From Gemmatimonadota bacterium (GTDB lineage: Bacteria; Gemmatimonadota; Gemmatimonadetes; Longimicrobiales; Gaopeijiaceae): 64,000 bases of DNA. The stretch is taken from positions 124,001 through 188,000 of the forward strand of contig JAWKQO010000003.1 of NCBI GenBank assembly GCA_041390105.1, given 5' to 3'. Below the pieces are notes generated by a model. The model did no database searches. It was not told the DNA's origin and worked only from the letters and a program-made list of their open reading frames with translations. Of the stretch, positions 7,690 to 16,289 are shown in pieces (within the stretch, counting starts at the first letter, position 1; each line of letters opens with the position of its first letter). The position numbers and the translations under genes were made by a program.

Positions 7690-10293
7690 CTAGTCGTCTT
7701 GCAGGATGCGGGCTGGATCGAGGCGTGCCGCCCTGGCGGCTGGGTCGACACATGCAGCGATCGCGACCAGCACCAGCAGACCCGCGACCACGCCGAATGT
7801 GGTGGGATCGACCGGCGTGACGCCGTACAGCATGCCGCGGACAAGGCGTGTAGCCGGAATCGCCCCGAGGACGCCCAGGGCCGCGCCCGAGACACCCATC
7901 AGGACTCCGCTCCGTACCACCAGGGAGGTCACCTGGCGCCGGGTAGCGCCCATGGCCAGGCGTACGCCCAACTCGCGCCGCCGTAGTCGCACGCCATAGG
8001 CCAGCACGGCGTAGACACCGGTCGCGGCGAGCGAAACGGCCAGCAGGGCGAACGCCGCGAGCAGCGCGGCGTAGAAGCGCTGACTGGCCGTGGTCGCCGT
8101 CACCAGGGTCTCGACGGGGAAGGTGGCCTGCGGAGGTAGCAGTGCGTCCACATCGGAAACGGCACCTGCGAGCTCGGCAACGAAGCGCGCGGCAGGGCCG
8201 TCCACCCGCGCCACGACGGTCATGAACCCCCAGCCCACCTGATCGGAAGGATAAAACATCTCGCGACGGAGGGATGCGGTCGGACCATAGAAGCGAGTGT
8301 CCTCGACGACTCCGATCACCTCGAAGAACGCGTCCTGACGCCAGACGTTCTGGATCGGCTTGCCGACGGCGCTCTCTCCGGGCCAGAAGGACTCAGCGAG
8401 CGAACGGTTCACCACGGCCACCGGAGGGCCGCCTCGATCACGATCGTCGAAGAAGCGCCCTTCGAGAATCCTGAGCCCCAGCGCCCTGTCCAGACCGGGG
8501 GAGGCGATGCGGAAATCCACCTGAGGTGCCTCGCTCCAGGGGACCGAAGCGTCTTTGCGCGTGGGGAGGTCGAAGTTGGCCGCCACCGGATCCATGGGAA
8601 GGGCGGATGTGAGTCCGGCCGCGCGCACACCCGGGATCGCACGTACTCGCGCGAGGAGCCGATCGTAGTAGACACGCTGACCCTCCCGCCCTTGATGGCG
8701 TGATCCGTCCAGCGAGACGCGCGCCGCGACCGCGCCAGTGGGGGCGAAGCCGACGTCGATGGCACCCACCGCCTGTACGGTTCGGATCAGCAGCCCCGCA
8801 GCCACCAACAGCACCGCGCTCAATCCGAGCTGAGCGACGGCGAGTCCCTGACGGGAGCGCGTGCCCCGCCGGGTGGCGCGGCGGCTGCCGAGTGCGAGCC
8901 CGGACGATGCACTCCGACTACGTTCAGTCCACCAAGCGGGCACCATACCTGCCGTCAACGCGATACAGAGCGCCGCCGTGACGCCTACCACGACCGCCGG
9001 CAGACCAGGTGCTGCCTCGAACGAACGCGGCAGCGTGGGCCCCAACGCATCGACGAGCCAGCCTCCCAGGCCCCAGGCCAGCAGTAGGCCAGCCACCGCA
9101 CCCCCGAACGCCAGAAGCAGCGCTTCCAGGACAGGGACCGCCAGCAACCGAAGGCCGCTCGCTCCAAGGGCGGCACGGACCGCCGTGTCACTCCGTCGAT
9201 CGGACGTCCGCACCAAGAAGAGATTCGCCAGATTCACAACCGCGACGAGCAACAACAGCGCAACCCCGGCGCTGGCCGCGAGCAGGCGCGGACGGGTGGT
9301 ACTCAGAAGGTACTCCCCGACCGGCTGCGCGTGGGCGCTCCAGCCGCGAGCCGACGTAGGGTACAGCTCGGAGTAGCGCTCGGTCAGTGCCGCGATTTCG
9401 GCGGACAAGCGGCCTACGTTTGCGCCGGGCGCCACTCGGGCGGCCGCGGTGAGCGTGCGCCCCCCTCGATTGGTCGGATCCTCCGGCCGAAAGGCGGTCG
9501 GCAGGAAGATCTCTGCCTGCGCCGACAGCACCTCCAGACGAGGGGGCAGGATGCCAACGACCTCATGGTCGCGTCCATCGATGCGCACAGTCCGCCCTAC
9601 GGCGGTGGCGTCCCCGCCGAAACGGCGCTGCCAGTACCCGTGGGAGAGCATCACCGCGGGGTTGGTCCCCTCCACAATGTCGTCGTCCGCCGTGAACGTC
9701 CTACCGAGTGCGGGTGTGATTCCCAATACCGTCCAGGTATCGGGAGACATGCGAACGCCGATGAGTTCTTCGGGGCGCTCCGGATCCGCGAGGGTCCATG
9801 AGTCCCATTCCCAAGCGACCAGGCGCCCCGCCATGCGCAGATCGCGCTGCCAATCCTGGAACGTGGCTGCCGACGTGGGGCTCGCCTCGATCCCCTCCTC
9901 CGGCATGCGTTCGAGCAGGATGACCAAGGAGTCCGGGTCGGCGATGGCGAGCGGCCGGAGCAGGACCTGCCAGACCAGGCTGAACACCGTGACACACGCC
10001 GCCAGCGTCAGTGCCAGAGTCAGCATCACCCCCACGGCGAAGACCGGAGCGCGTGCCAGGGCGCGAGTCGCATGGGTGAGATCGGAACGGAGCCCCGCGA
10101 ACGTCGCGAGAACGCCCCCACGGGACACCTGTCGCGTACGTCTCGCCACCTGACCGGGATCACCGAACCGTCTCGCCGCCTCCCGTCGAGCTTGCTCCAG
10201 CGTCAGTCCGGAGCGTACCAGCTCGTCCGTCAGTTCGGCGAGGTGGTGAGCGAGCTCCTCTTCGATGCGCCGGCCCTCCCGGTCTTCGTCCAT
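7690..10293 (-). CDS. ADOP-type ABC transporter permease (FtsX/MacB-like, duplicated)
   Basis: 867 residues from ATG 10293; the upstream frame extension overlaps the PadR gene and was dropped. The order is a charged N-terminal helix region containing the LTLEQARREAARRFGD motif typical of ADOP proteins (residues 30-50), a first membrane helix, a MacB periplasmic domain, three helices, then a second copy of periplasmic domain plus three helices ending REILQDD-like (ARILQDD). FtsX/MacB permeases move or mechanically act on envelope substrates, driven by a separate ATPase, which is not encoded here. The gene begins four bases after the PadR stop, so they form one unit. Confidence 0.88.
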   Translation of the reverse strand: MDEDREGRRIEEELAHHLAELTDELVRSGLTLEQARREAARRFGDPGQVARRTRQVSRGGVLATFAGLRSDLTHATRALARAPVFAVGVMLTLALTLAACVTVFSLVWQVLLRPLAIADPDSLVILLERMPEEGIEASPTSAATFQDWQRDLRMAGRLVAWEWDSWTLADPERPEELIGVRMSPDTWTVLGITPALGRTFTADDDIVEGTNPAVMLSHGYWQRRFGGDATAVGRTVRIDGRDHEVVGILPPRLEVLSAQAEIFLPTAFRPEDPTNRGGRTLTAAARVAPGANVGRLSAEIAALTERYSELYPTSARGWSAHAQPVGEYLLSTTRPRLLAASAGVALLLLVAVVNLANLFLVRTSDRRSDTAVRAALGASGLRLLAVPVLEALLLAFGGAVAGLLLAWGLGGWLVDALGPTLPRSFEAAPGLPAVVVGVTAALCIALTAGMVPAWWTERSRSASSGLALGSRRATRRGTRSRQGLAVAQLGLSAVLLVAAGLLIRTVQAVGAIDVGFAPTGAVAARVSLDGSRHQGREGQRVYYDRLLARVRAIPGVRAAGLTSALPMDPVAANFDLPTRKDASVPWSEAPQVDFRIASPGLDRALGLRILEGRFFDDRDRGGPPVAVVNRSLAESFWPGESAVGKPIQNVWRQDAFFEVIGVVEDTRFYGPTASLRREMFYPSDQVGWGFMTVVARVDGPAARFVAELAGAVSDVDALLPPQATFPVETLVTATTASQRFYAALLAAFALLAVSLAATGVYAVLAYGVRLRRRELGVRLAMGATRRQVTSLVVRSGVLMGVSGAALGVLGAIPATRLVRGMLYGVTPVDPTTFGVVAGLLVLVAIAACVDPAARAARLDPARILQDD

Positions 10294-10297
10294 CCCC

Positions 10298-10633
10298 TCA
10301 CCCCTCCGCTCCCAGGACTCTGCGCACTGCCCAGGTCGATCCTTCCCAGCGCTCGGTCTGCCGCACCAATTCGGCCCTGCCTTCGGTGGTGAGGCGGTAG
10401 ATCCGTGCACGTCGCCCGTGATCCGTGCGATGCCAGGAGGAGCGCAGCCAGCCTCTCTTCTCCATTCGGTGGAGCGCAGGGTAGAGCGCGCCCTCCTCGA
10501 CGCTCAGGCGGTCTCCGGTGACGTGCTCGATCCAGCGTGCGATGCCGAACCCGTGACGCGCCTCCACGGACACGGCCTTCAGGATCAGCATCTCCAGCGT
10601 CCCCGGCACCAACTCGACGCGTCCGCTCAACAA
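10298..10633 (-). CDS. PadR-family transcriptional regulator (ADOP-associated)
   Basis: 111 residues. The family opening ELVPGTLEMLILKAVS (residues 7-22) and the winged-helix signature EEGALYPALHRMEKRGWL (46-63) are clear. The start is a TTG at 10633, with a CTG immediately before it; GGAG lies close upstream, so the exact first codon is uncertain. It is paired with the ADOP permease four bases downstream, the standard arrangement in Acidobacteriota and Gemmatimonadota-like genomes. A palindrome containing TACCCTA/TAGGGTA lies just upstream and is the likely operator. Confidence 0.88.
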   Translation of the reverse strand: MLSGRVELVPGTLEMLILKAVSVEARHGFGIARWIEHVTGDRLSVEEGALYPALHRMEKRGWLRSSWHRTDHGRRARIYRLTTEGRAELVRQTERWEGSTWAVRRVLGAEG

Positions 10634-10665
10634 CAGCTCCGGCGTTGGGGTCGACTGCTGGAGCG

Positions 10666-10700
10666 TACCCTAATTCACTTACCCTAAATTGTCTAGGGTA
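10666..10700 (-). promoter_or_regulatory. Probable PadR operator
   Basis: A perfect inverted repeat, TACCCTA (10680-10686), 7 bases, TAGGGTA (10694-10700), is accompanied by a third half-site TACCCTA at 10666-10672. It lies 33-67 bases upstream of the PadR start and overlaps the last codons of the M48 gene. The AT content is well above its surroundings. PadR repressors usually bind such palindromes at their own promoters. Confidence 0.62.
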
Positions 10701-13700
10701 AAGCCCCGCGGGCCCCCCCGTCTGCGGGCGCCCGGTAGACGACCACGTTGGCGCTGTCCGCAGACCAGCGGACCAAGGCCGCCACGCCCGGCCGGTAGCT
10801 GAGGGCCACCACACCGTCCCACCACTGGCTCGGCCCGTAGGTGGGGACGGTGGCTTGCGCGGTCGAGGGCTCCGGCACACGCACCACGAATGGGTCGCCG
10901 TCCACCAGCAAGGGCGGCTTGCCCAGTCGTTGGATGGCGAGTCCGTGGTCCGCCATCCAGCTCGGCTCCGTCCAGCCGCCCAGCCGGCCCAGAGGGACAG
11001 GCCGGCGCGCGCTCGCCTCGAAGGCCCAGAACTCTGCCCGATCGGCCACCGGAGCCGCGCACAGGTGACGGCCCGGCACTCCAACCGCCGGGCCGCACAT
11101 CAGGCGGAGCGCCGTGCGGCCCAGCTCATGAACCCCGGCTCCATCGACGATCCACACCTCGCTCTGGGACGACAGAGCCCGTAGGAAGGCGAGCATACCG
11201 GCAGCGCCGGACATGGTCGACAGGGGAACGGCCGTGCGGGTGATCAACACGCTACCCGTCGTCGCGCTCTCGACATTCACGGCGGCAGGAAGCGCTGCGG
11301 CGGGAAGGGTCCAGTGGCTCGTGGAGACTTCGCTCCCCTGAGCGCGTCCGGCGTGTCGCACCACCTCCGCCCCCTCGCGTATCTCCCAGACGGCCCACCC
11401 GTCCTCATCCACCGCCAGCGTCGGAGCACCCTCCACATCCAGGGGCAACGTTGTGACGATATCCGCCGCCAGGTCCGTGTGGTGAAGCGCGTATCCCTCT
11501 TCAGCCCAGGCCAGCGAGACGACATCGTTTTCCGACAACCAGCCGAGGTCGAAGCCCGGAACCTCCTTCCAGTCCCCCTCCGCCTCGACGAGGTACCCAC
11601 TCGGCCACTCGGAACCGGTCCCGTCCGGCTCGTCCCACTCCCCGGACATCAGGGCCGCCAGTCGACTGCCGGCAGGCGAGACGGACAGTGCGGACGGCCA
11701 GTCGGGCAGCGACACGGCACGGATCGGATCCATGCCGCCCGAGCGGGCCACGATGCGAGGACCCGCGGTGCTCAGGACGTCTCCCGCGAAGCGGCTCCGG
11801 AAGGCGTCCGTTCCGACGGCGCCCCACGCCACCGCGAAGAGCATGATCAGGATCCCCTGGCTGCGGGCCGGCCGCGAAGGCACCAGCAGCAGAGCGGCTC
11901 CGGCGGAGGCCAGGGTGATCAAGGTGCCGGGCGTCGACTTGGCCCACAGGTAGAGGTGCATGCCCTGGCCCGGTCCAGAGCTCATCACCAGGGCCAGCGC
12001 AATGCCGAGCCCGCCGCACAGGACCAGGACCAAGGCCGCTCGCTCGCGTTGCCGAACCGGGTCACCCCGGCCACGACGCGTTCGGACCCACGCCAACAGG
12101 AAGAGCGCCAGACCCACACCGGCGTGCAGGCCCGGCAGCAGCAGCGCGTCCCCGCCGGCAAGCGCTCGCAGCAGGCGGAGAATCGCACCGATGAGAAGCG
12201 CAGCGCCGGTGCTGGCCAGCGTGAAGGCCAGCGGCCAGATCAGAGCGACCAGACCGTTCAGCAGCGACGCACCGTCGTACACCGTGGCCGCCACCAGCAG
12301 GGCGATCAGGGCCGCCACCCGCACCAGGGACGGCGAAGCGTACCAGGATGCGCGCGCTTCCGCGGTGGCGGAGGCGAGCTTGTGATCGATGCTGTCCAAG
12401 AAGGCCTGCACTCGGGCCGCGTCCTCCGCGGCGAGCGGGTGCTTCCACTGGCTACCGTCCTCGCGCCGCACCATCAGCGAGCGATGCTGCGCGCGCGGAG
12501 CGTGCACTCTCACTTCGGTCAGCCTGTCGTAGGGGAAAGCAGCCGCCAGGGAGGAGGCGTCCAGAACCAGGTCGTCGAGTGGCCCCTCCTCGAGGGGGAG
12601 ATCCTCGAACCACTCGATACGATCGATCTGGAGGCGCACCGCTTTGCGCGGATCGTCGGCGTTGCGCACGGCCAACGATCCGACGACCGGCGCCTCCCCG
12701 CGTAGGCCCGCATGCTCGCGGATGGCCTGCGCGCGACGCGCGAGACTGGGGTGGGTCGCGTGGCGCTCGACCCGGGCGGCCAGGCGGCGCGGTTGGTGAT
12801 TGAGGGCGTGCAGCTTCTCGAGCGCCCGGATCACGAGCTCCGGGTCTCCCGTCAGCTCCGCAGCACGCAGGTCGGAGGCGGTCTCCCTACCGCGGATGCC
12901 CGCAGCAGCCATCCCCATTGCGGCCAGGAGCACCCAGGGCAGGATCCCTCCCACCCACACCATGACGTCCGAGTCCGGGCCGATGACACCGATCGCGGCC
13001 ATTTCCAGCGCGGTGGCCAGGGGCAGCGGCAGAGAGCGCCAGAACCAGCGCTTCGGCGTGAATTCCTCCAGGTGCGCGACCTCGTGCGCGAAGATCGCGT
13101 CGACCTCTCCAGGCTCCAGACCTTCGAGGAGCCCCTCGGTCAACAGGACCGCCTGACGTCCAGGATGGGGAAGCGCGAACGCGTTTACCCAGCGCCCGCC
13201 GGGCGCCGTCATCAGCAAGAGGCGGGGCATGTCCACCGTGGCGCGCTCCACCAGCGCCGCGAAGCGTTGCCGGAGCCCCGTGTCCTCCAGGGGTCGGGCC
13301 GACAGGACCCGGAGCAGCACGCGGGAGTCGAAGGCGAGCACTGCCGACAACGCCACGGCGACGGGAGCGAGCCAGACATAGAAGTCAGGGCGTCGGACCA
13401 CGATCGCAGGAACGAACAGCAGGGGAAGCGCGGCACCGAAGAAGGCCAGCGCCACGCGGGCGAGGTGGAGGACGTATCCCGCCAACGTCCACTGCTCGTC
13501 AAAGATACGGCGGCGCGCCGGGAAGCCTCCGACCAGGGCACCCGCCACCGTCAAGGCCACGTGGCCCCAGCCGAAGCCGTCCACGAGCAGGGTGCCCGAG
13601 ACGCCCACGGCGACGGTCGCGAGCTGGACTCGTGCCCGATGGGCTTGCAGCAGGTCCGGGAACGACGGGTCCGCGAGGTGGGCCGCCAGGCGGCGCCCCC

Positions 13701-13752
13701 CCCACCACGCCACCAATGCGGGCAACAGCGCCAGGCCGAGCGAGAGCTCCAT
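10693..13752 (-). CDS. M48-family membrane metallopeptidase with large C-terminal extension
   Basis: 1019 residues. The first third holds several membrane helices and the zinc site HEVAHLE (H223, E224, H227) with a downstream RETASDLRAAELTGD segment (about 285-300) that would supply the third ligand, as in M48 (HtpX/Ste24-like) proteases. A further block of about seven helices follows around 470-650. The last third is soluble, rich in short repeats of the kind seen in beta-propellers. M48 enzymes degrade or process membrane and envelope proteins. Length and architecture are far larger than HtpX (about 290) or Ste24 (about 430), so the C-terminal part is an unusual fusion. Confidence 0.78.
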   Translation of the reverse strand: MELSLGLALLPALVAWWGGRRLAAHLADPSFPDLLQAHRARVQLATVAVGVSGTLLVDGFGWGHVALTVAGALVGGFPARRRIFDEQWTLAGYVLHLARVALAFFGAALPLLFVPAIVVRRPDFYVWLAPVAVALSAVLAFDSRVLLRVLSARPLEDTGLRQRFAALVERATVDMPRLLLMTAPGGRWVNAFALPHPGRQAVLLTEGLLEGLEPGEVDAIFAHEVAHLEEFTPKRWFWRSLPLPLATALEMAAIGVIGPDSDVMVWVGGILPWVLLAAMGMAAAGIRGRETASDLRAAELTGDPELVIRALEKLHALNHQPRRLAARVERHATHPSLARRAQAIREHAGLRGEAPVVGSLAVRNADDPRKAVRLQIDRIEWFEDLPLEEGPLDDLVLDASSLAAAFPYDRLTEVRVHAPRAQHRSLMVRREDGSQWKHPLAAEDAARVQAFLDSIDHKLASATAEARASWYASPSLVRVAALIALLVAATVYDGASLLNGLVALIWPLAFTLASTGAALLIGAILRLLRALAGGDALLLPGLHAGVGLALFLLAWVRTRRGRGDPVRQRERAALVLVLCGGLGIALALVMSSGPGQGMHLYLWAKSTPGTLITLASAGAALLLVPSRPARSQGILIMLFAVAWGAVGTDAFRSRFAGDVLSTAGPRIVARSGGMDPIRAVSLPDWPSALSVSPAGSRLAALMSGEWDEPDGTGSEWPSGYLVEAEGDWKEVPGFDLGWLSENDVVSLAWAEEGYALHHTDLAADIVTTLPLDVEGAPTLAVDEDGWAVWEIREGAEVVRHAGRAQGSEVSTSHWTLPAAALPAAVNVESATTGSVLITRTAVPLSTMSGAAGMLAFLRALSSQSEVWIVDGAGVHELGRTALRLMCGPAVGVPGRHLCAAPVADRAEFWAFEASARRPVPLGRLGGWTEPSWMADHGLAIQRLGKPPLLVDGDPFVVRVPEPSTAQATVPTYGPSQWWDGVVALSYRPGVAALVRWSADSANVVVYRAPADGGARGALP

Positions 13753-13784
13753 GCCTGGCGGCCGTGCAGGGGCCGTGCCGTGGG

Positions 13785-14333
13785 CTAGGCGGTCTGCATC
13801 CGGTCGAAGTCCACCCAGAGAGGGGGGTGGCCTTCGGCCTCCAGGAACGCCGTCAGCCCGGGCGCGGAGATCGATGTGGTCTTGTCGTTCACCAGCGGGT
13901 GGAAGTTCAGTGGATCGTAGGTCAGCAACGCCCGGTCCAGGGCCACGCCCACCTCGCGCCCCCGGTCGTTGATGATCCCGAACGGCGTGACGGAACCGGG
14001 CTCGACGCCCAGGGTCCGCCAGAGCCGCTCCGCGCTACCGAACGACAGGCGCTTGCATCCCAATTGGCTGGAGAGCCAGGCCAGATCCACCTGTCGGTCC
14101 TCCAGACAGACCACCAACCACATCACGCCCTTCTTGTCCCGGAGAAAGAGGTTCTTCACGTGGGCGCCGGGGATCGTCCCCCTCAGCCGCTTGGCCTCGT
14201 CGACCGTGAAGACCGGTGGGTGCTCGATGGTGGAATGGGCGATGGTCAGCTCATCGAGGCGGCGGAAAAGCTGCTCGGGCGTGTGGGGCTCGATTCGGTG
14301 CACGGCGGCTCTGCTATTCGTGGCGGATCGCAT
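13785..14333 (-). CDS. Prolyl-tRNA deacylase-like (ProXp-ala/YbaK family)
   Basis: Up to 182 residues. The YbaK fold is recognisable: IEHPPVFTVDEAKRL, then HVKNLFLRDKKGVMWLVV with the conserved lysine, SFGSAERLW, and GSVTPFGIIND, followed by FHPLVNDKTTSIS. This matches stand-alone trans-editing deacylases that clear mischarged Ala- or Cys-tRNA(Pro). The ATG at 14333 overlaps the upstream permease by 20 bases; the GTG at 14303 (VHRIEPHTPEQ) is an alternative start that would avoid the overlap. Its place at the end of a signalling/permease operon is probably incidental. Confidence 0.85.
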   Translation of the reverse strand: MRSATNSRAAVHRIEPHTPEQLFRRLDELTIAHSTIEHPPVFTVDEAKRLRGTIPGAHVKNLFLRDKKGVMWLVVCLEDRQVDLAWLSSQLGCKRLSFGSAERLWRTLGVEPGSVTPFGIINDRGREVGVALDRALLTYDPLNFHPLVNDKTTSISAPGLTAFLEAEGHPPLWVDFDRMQTA

Positions 14334-15540
14334 CGATGGGCGACAGGTGGGCGGCGCGCATTGCAGGGTACGTCCCGAAGGCCAAGCCCACCACCACGGC
14401 CGACGCGATGCCCACGGCCACCGTGGCAGGAGTGACCTGAGCCCACACCGGCGCCTCGGTGGCCCGCCGGATGGCCGCGGTGATCACGTAGGCCCCCGCC
14501 GTGCCCAGCACGATCCCCAACAGACCGCCGGCGAGCGTGACGGCCACCGACTCCGCCAGGAACTGGATCAGCACGTCCGCACGTCGCGCACCGGCGGCCC
14601 GGCGGATCCCGATCTCGCGTGTCCGCTCCTGCACCGCCGAGAGCATCACATTCATGATGCCGATCCCGCCCACGAGGATGGAGATCCCCGTGATGGAGCC
14701 CATGGCGAGCTTGAAGACCCCCATCGCCTGCTCGACCTGCTCCACTCTCCTTCGCATCGTCTGGATCTCGAAGTACTCGGCAGCCGCTCCGTGCCGGGCG
14801 CCGATCCATGCGGCCGCCCGGCTCTCGCACTCCCGCACGTCCTCCACCCGTTGGGCCCGCACGACCAGTCGAGGCACCACGGACGAAGGTGTCTCCACCA
14901 GCAGGCTCGCTTGTGGGAGCGGAACCCAGACGACCGGAGGTCCTGCAGCAGCGGCTACGATCCCCACGATCTCGAGTCGGGCATCGCCGATCCGTAGCGA
15001 TCGACCGATCCACGCGGACAGGTCCTCAGCGGAAGCGTCCAACAGAGCCTGGGAGACCACAGCCGCCGGAGCACCTGCGAGCACCTCGACGGGCGACAGG
15101 AACCGCCCCGACTTCAGGACGAGGTTGTAGACGACGTCCGCACCGGTGCTCGTCCCGCGCAACAGCGTCGCTTTGCGGGCCGTGTCCCCATCGAACGAAA
15201 CCCAGGCGGAACGATCCAGGTCGAGCACCGCAACGCCGATCCCGGCCAACGTGTCTGCGATGGCCGCGGCGTCGGCGGCGTCCAACCGGACGATCGAATC
15301 GCGAGGGACGAGCAGGCCGTCGAGACGATCCACCGTACGCGGGGCGAAGACGATCGACTGCACGCCGGTCGTGCCCGCGATCTGGCCACGCGAATAGGCC
15401 TCCAGACCCTCCCCCAGGGCCAGGATCGCGATCAGAGAGGCCACGCCGATGACGACACCCAGCGTAGACAACGCCGTTCTCAAGGGATGTTCCCGCAGGG
15501 TGCCCAGCGCGGCCCGCACCGCGGAGGCTAGGGGGCTCAT
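14314..15540 (-). CDS. MacB-like ABC transporter permease (no ATPase nearby)
   Basis: 408 residues from ATG 15540, which overlaps the response regulator stop (ATGA). The open frame continues far upstream, but that part is arginine-rich shadow. Structure: one N-terminal helix (ALSTLGVVIGVASLIAILAL), a periplasmic MacB-core domain, then three C-terminal helices with the signature ERTREIGIRRAAGARR and the terminal LSPIDAIRHE. This is the half-size MacB/LolC-like form. It normally needs a LolD/MacB ATPase, which the operon lacks. Co-transcription with a LytS/LytTR pair suggests the kinase system governs it or senses the same envelope condition. Confidence 0.85.
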   Translation of the reverse strand: MSPLASAVRAALGTLREHPLRTALSTLGVVIGVASLIAILALGEGLEAYSRGQIAGTTGVQSIVFAPRTVDRLDGLLVPRDSIVRLDAADAAAIADTLAGIGVAVLDLDRSAWVSFDGDTARKATLLRGTSTGADVVYNLVLKSGRFLSPVEVLAGAPAAVVSQALLDASAEDLSAWIGRSLRIGDARLEIVGIVAAAAGPPVVWVPLPQASLLVETPSSVVPRLVVRAQRVEDVRECESRAAAWIGARHGAAAEYFEIQTMRRRVEQVEQAMGVFKLAMGSITGISILVGGIGIMNVMLSAVQERTREIGIRRAAGARRADVLIQFLAESVAVTLAGGLLGIVLGTAGAYVITAAIRRATEAPVWAQVTPATVAVGIASAVVVGLAFGTYPAMRAAHLSPIDAIRHE

Positions 15541-16289
15541 GGGCCGAACAGCCCTACGAGGCGCTCCCGGTAGCGGCGGCTGAGCTTCAGTTCCACGCCC
15601 GAGTCGAGGATCACCATCCAGTCCCCGTGCGACCACGGCTGTAGCTCCTTGATGCGATCGAGGCGGATGATCGTCGAGCGGTGTATGCGCGCGAAGCAGC
15701 CAGCCGGCAATCGGTCTTCCACGTCCGCCAGCGTACCCCGCACCAGGTGGACGGCATCTCCGACGTGGACCTCGACATAGTTGCCCGCGGCGCCGATCCA
15801 CTCCACCTGGGCGACCGGCACCAGCACCATCCGACCCCTCGACCGTACGAGGAAGCGCTCGATGGGGGTTCGCTCTGCCAGCGTCGCACGGAGCGCAGCG
15901 GGGAGCGGCGCCTCCGTTCCCCGCTCGTGTGCGTCGACCGCACGCTGCAGCGTCTCCGTGAAGCGGTCCGGATCGACGGGTTTGAGCAGGTAGTCGAGTG
16001 CGTGCACCTCGAAGGCACGAAGCGCGTGGTCGTCGTGGGCCGTGACGAAGATCACCTGGGGCTGCACACTGGGGTCCAGTTGCTGCAACACCTCGAACCC
16101 GTCCATGCCGGGCATCTGGATGTCCAGGAACACCAGGTGCGGACGCTCCCGCTCCAACACTTCCAAGGCCTCGAGTCCGTCGGAGGCTTCGGCGACGACC
16201 CGGATCCGCGCATCTTCGGAAAGGAAGCGTCGGATCTTCGAGCGCGCATGGGGCTCGTCGTCCACGACCACCGCAGTGAGCACGCTCAC
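15537..16289 (-). CDS. LytTR-family response regulator
   Basis: 250 residues from the GTG at 16289, which overlaps the kinase stop (GTGA). The N-terminal receiver has D10, D11, the phospho-acceptor D56 in FLDIQMPG and K103 in LLKPVD. The C-terminal LytTR DNA-binding domain starts near residue 145 and contains IGAAGNYVEVH and FARIHRSTIIRLDRI. LytTR regulators bind paired direct repeats upstream of their targets. It is sandwiched between its kinase and a MacB-like permease, all with 4-base overlaps, making a compact sensor-regulator-effector unit. Confidence 0.93.
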   Translation of the reverse strand: MSVLTAVVVDDEPHARSKIRRFLSEDARIRVVAEASDGLEALEVLERERPHLVFLDIQMPGMDGFEVLQQLDPSVQPQVIFVTAHDDHALRAFEVHALDYLLKPVDPDRFTETLQRAVDAHERGTEAPLPAALRATLAERTPIERFLVRSRGRMVLVPVAQVEWIGAAGNYVEVHVGDAVHLVRGTLADVEDRLPAGCFARIHRSTIIRLDRIKELQPWSHGDWMVILDSGVELKLSRRYRERLVGLFGP

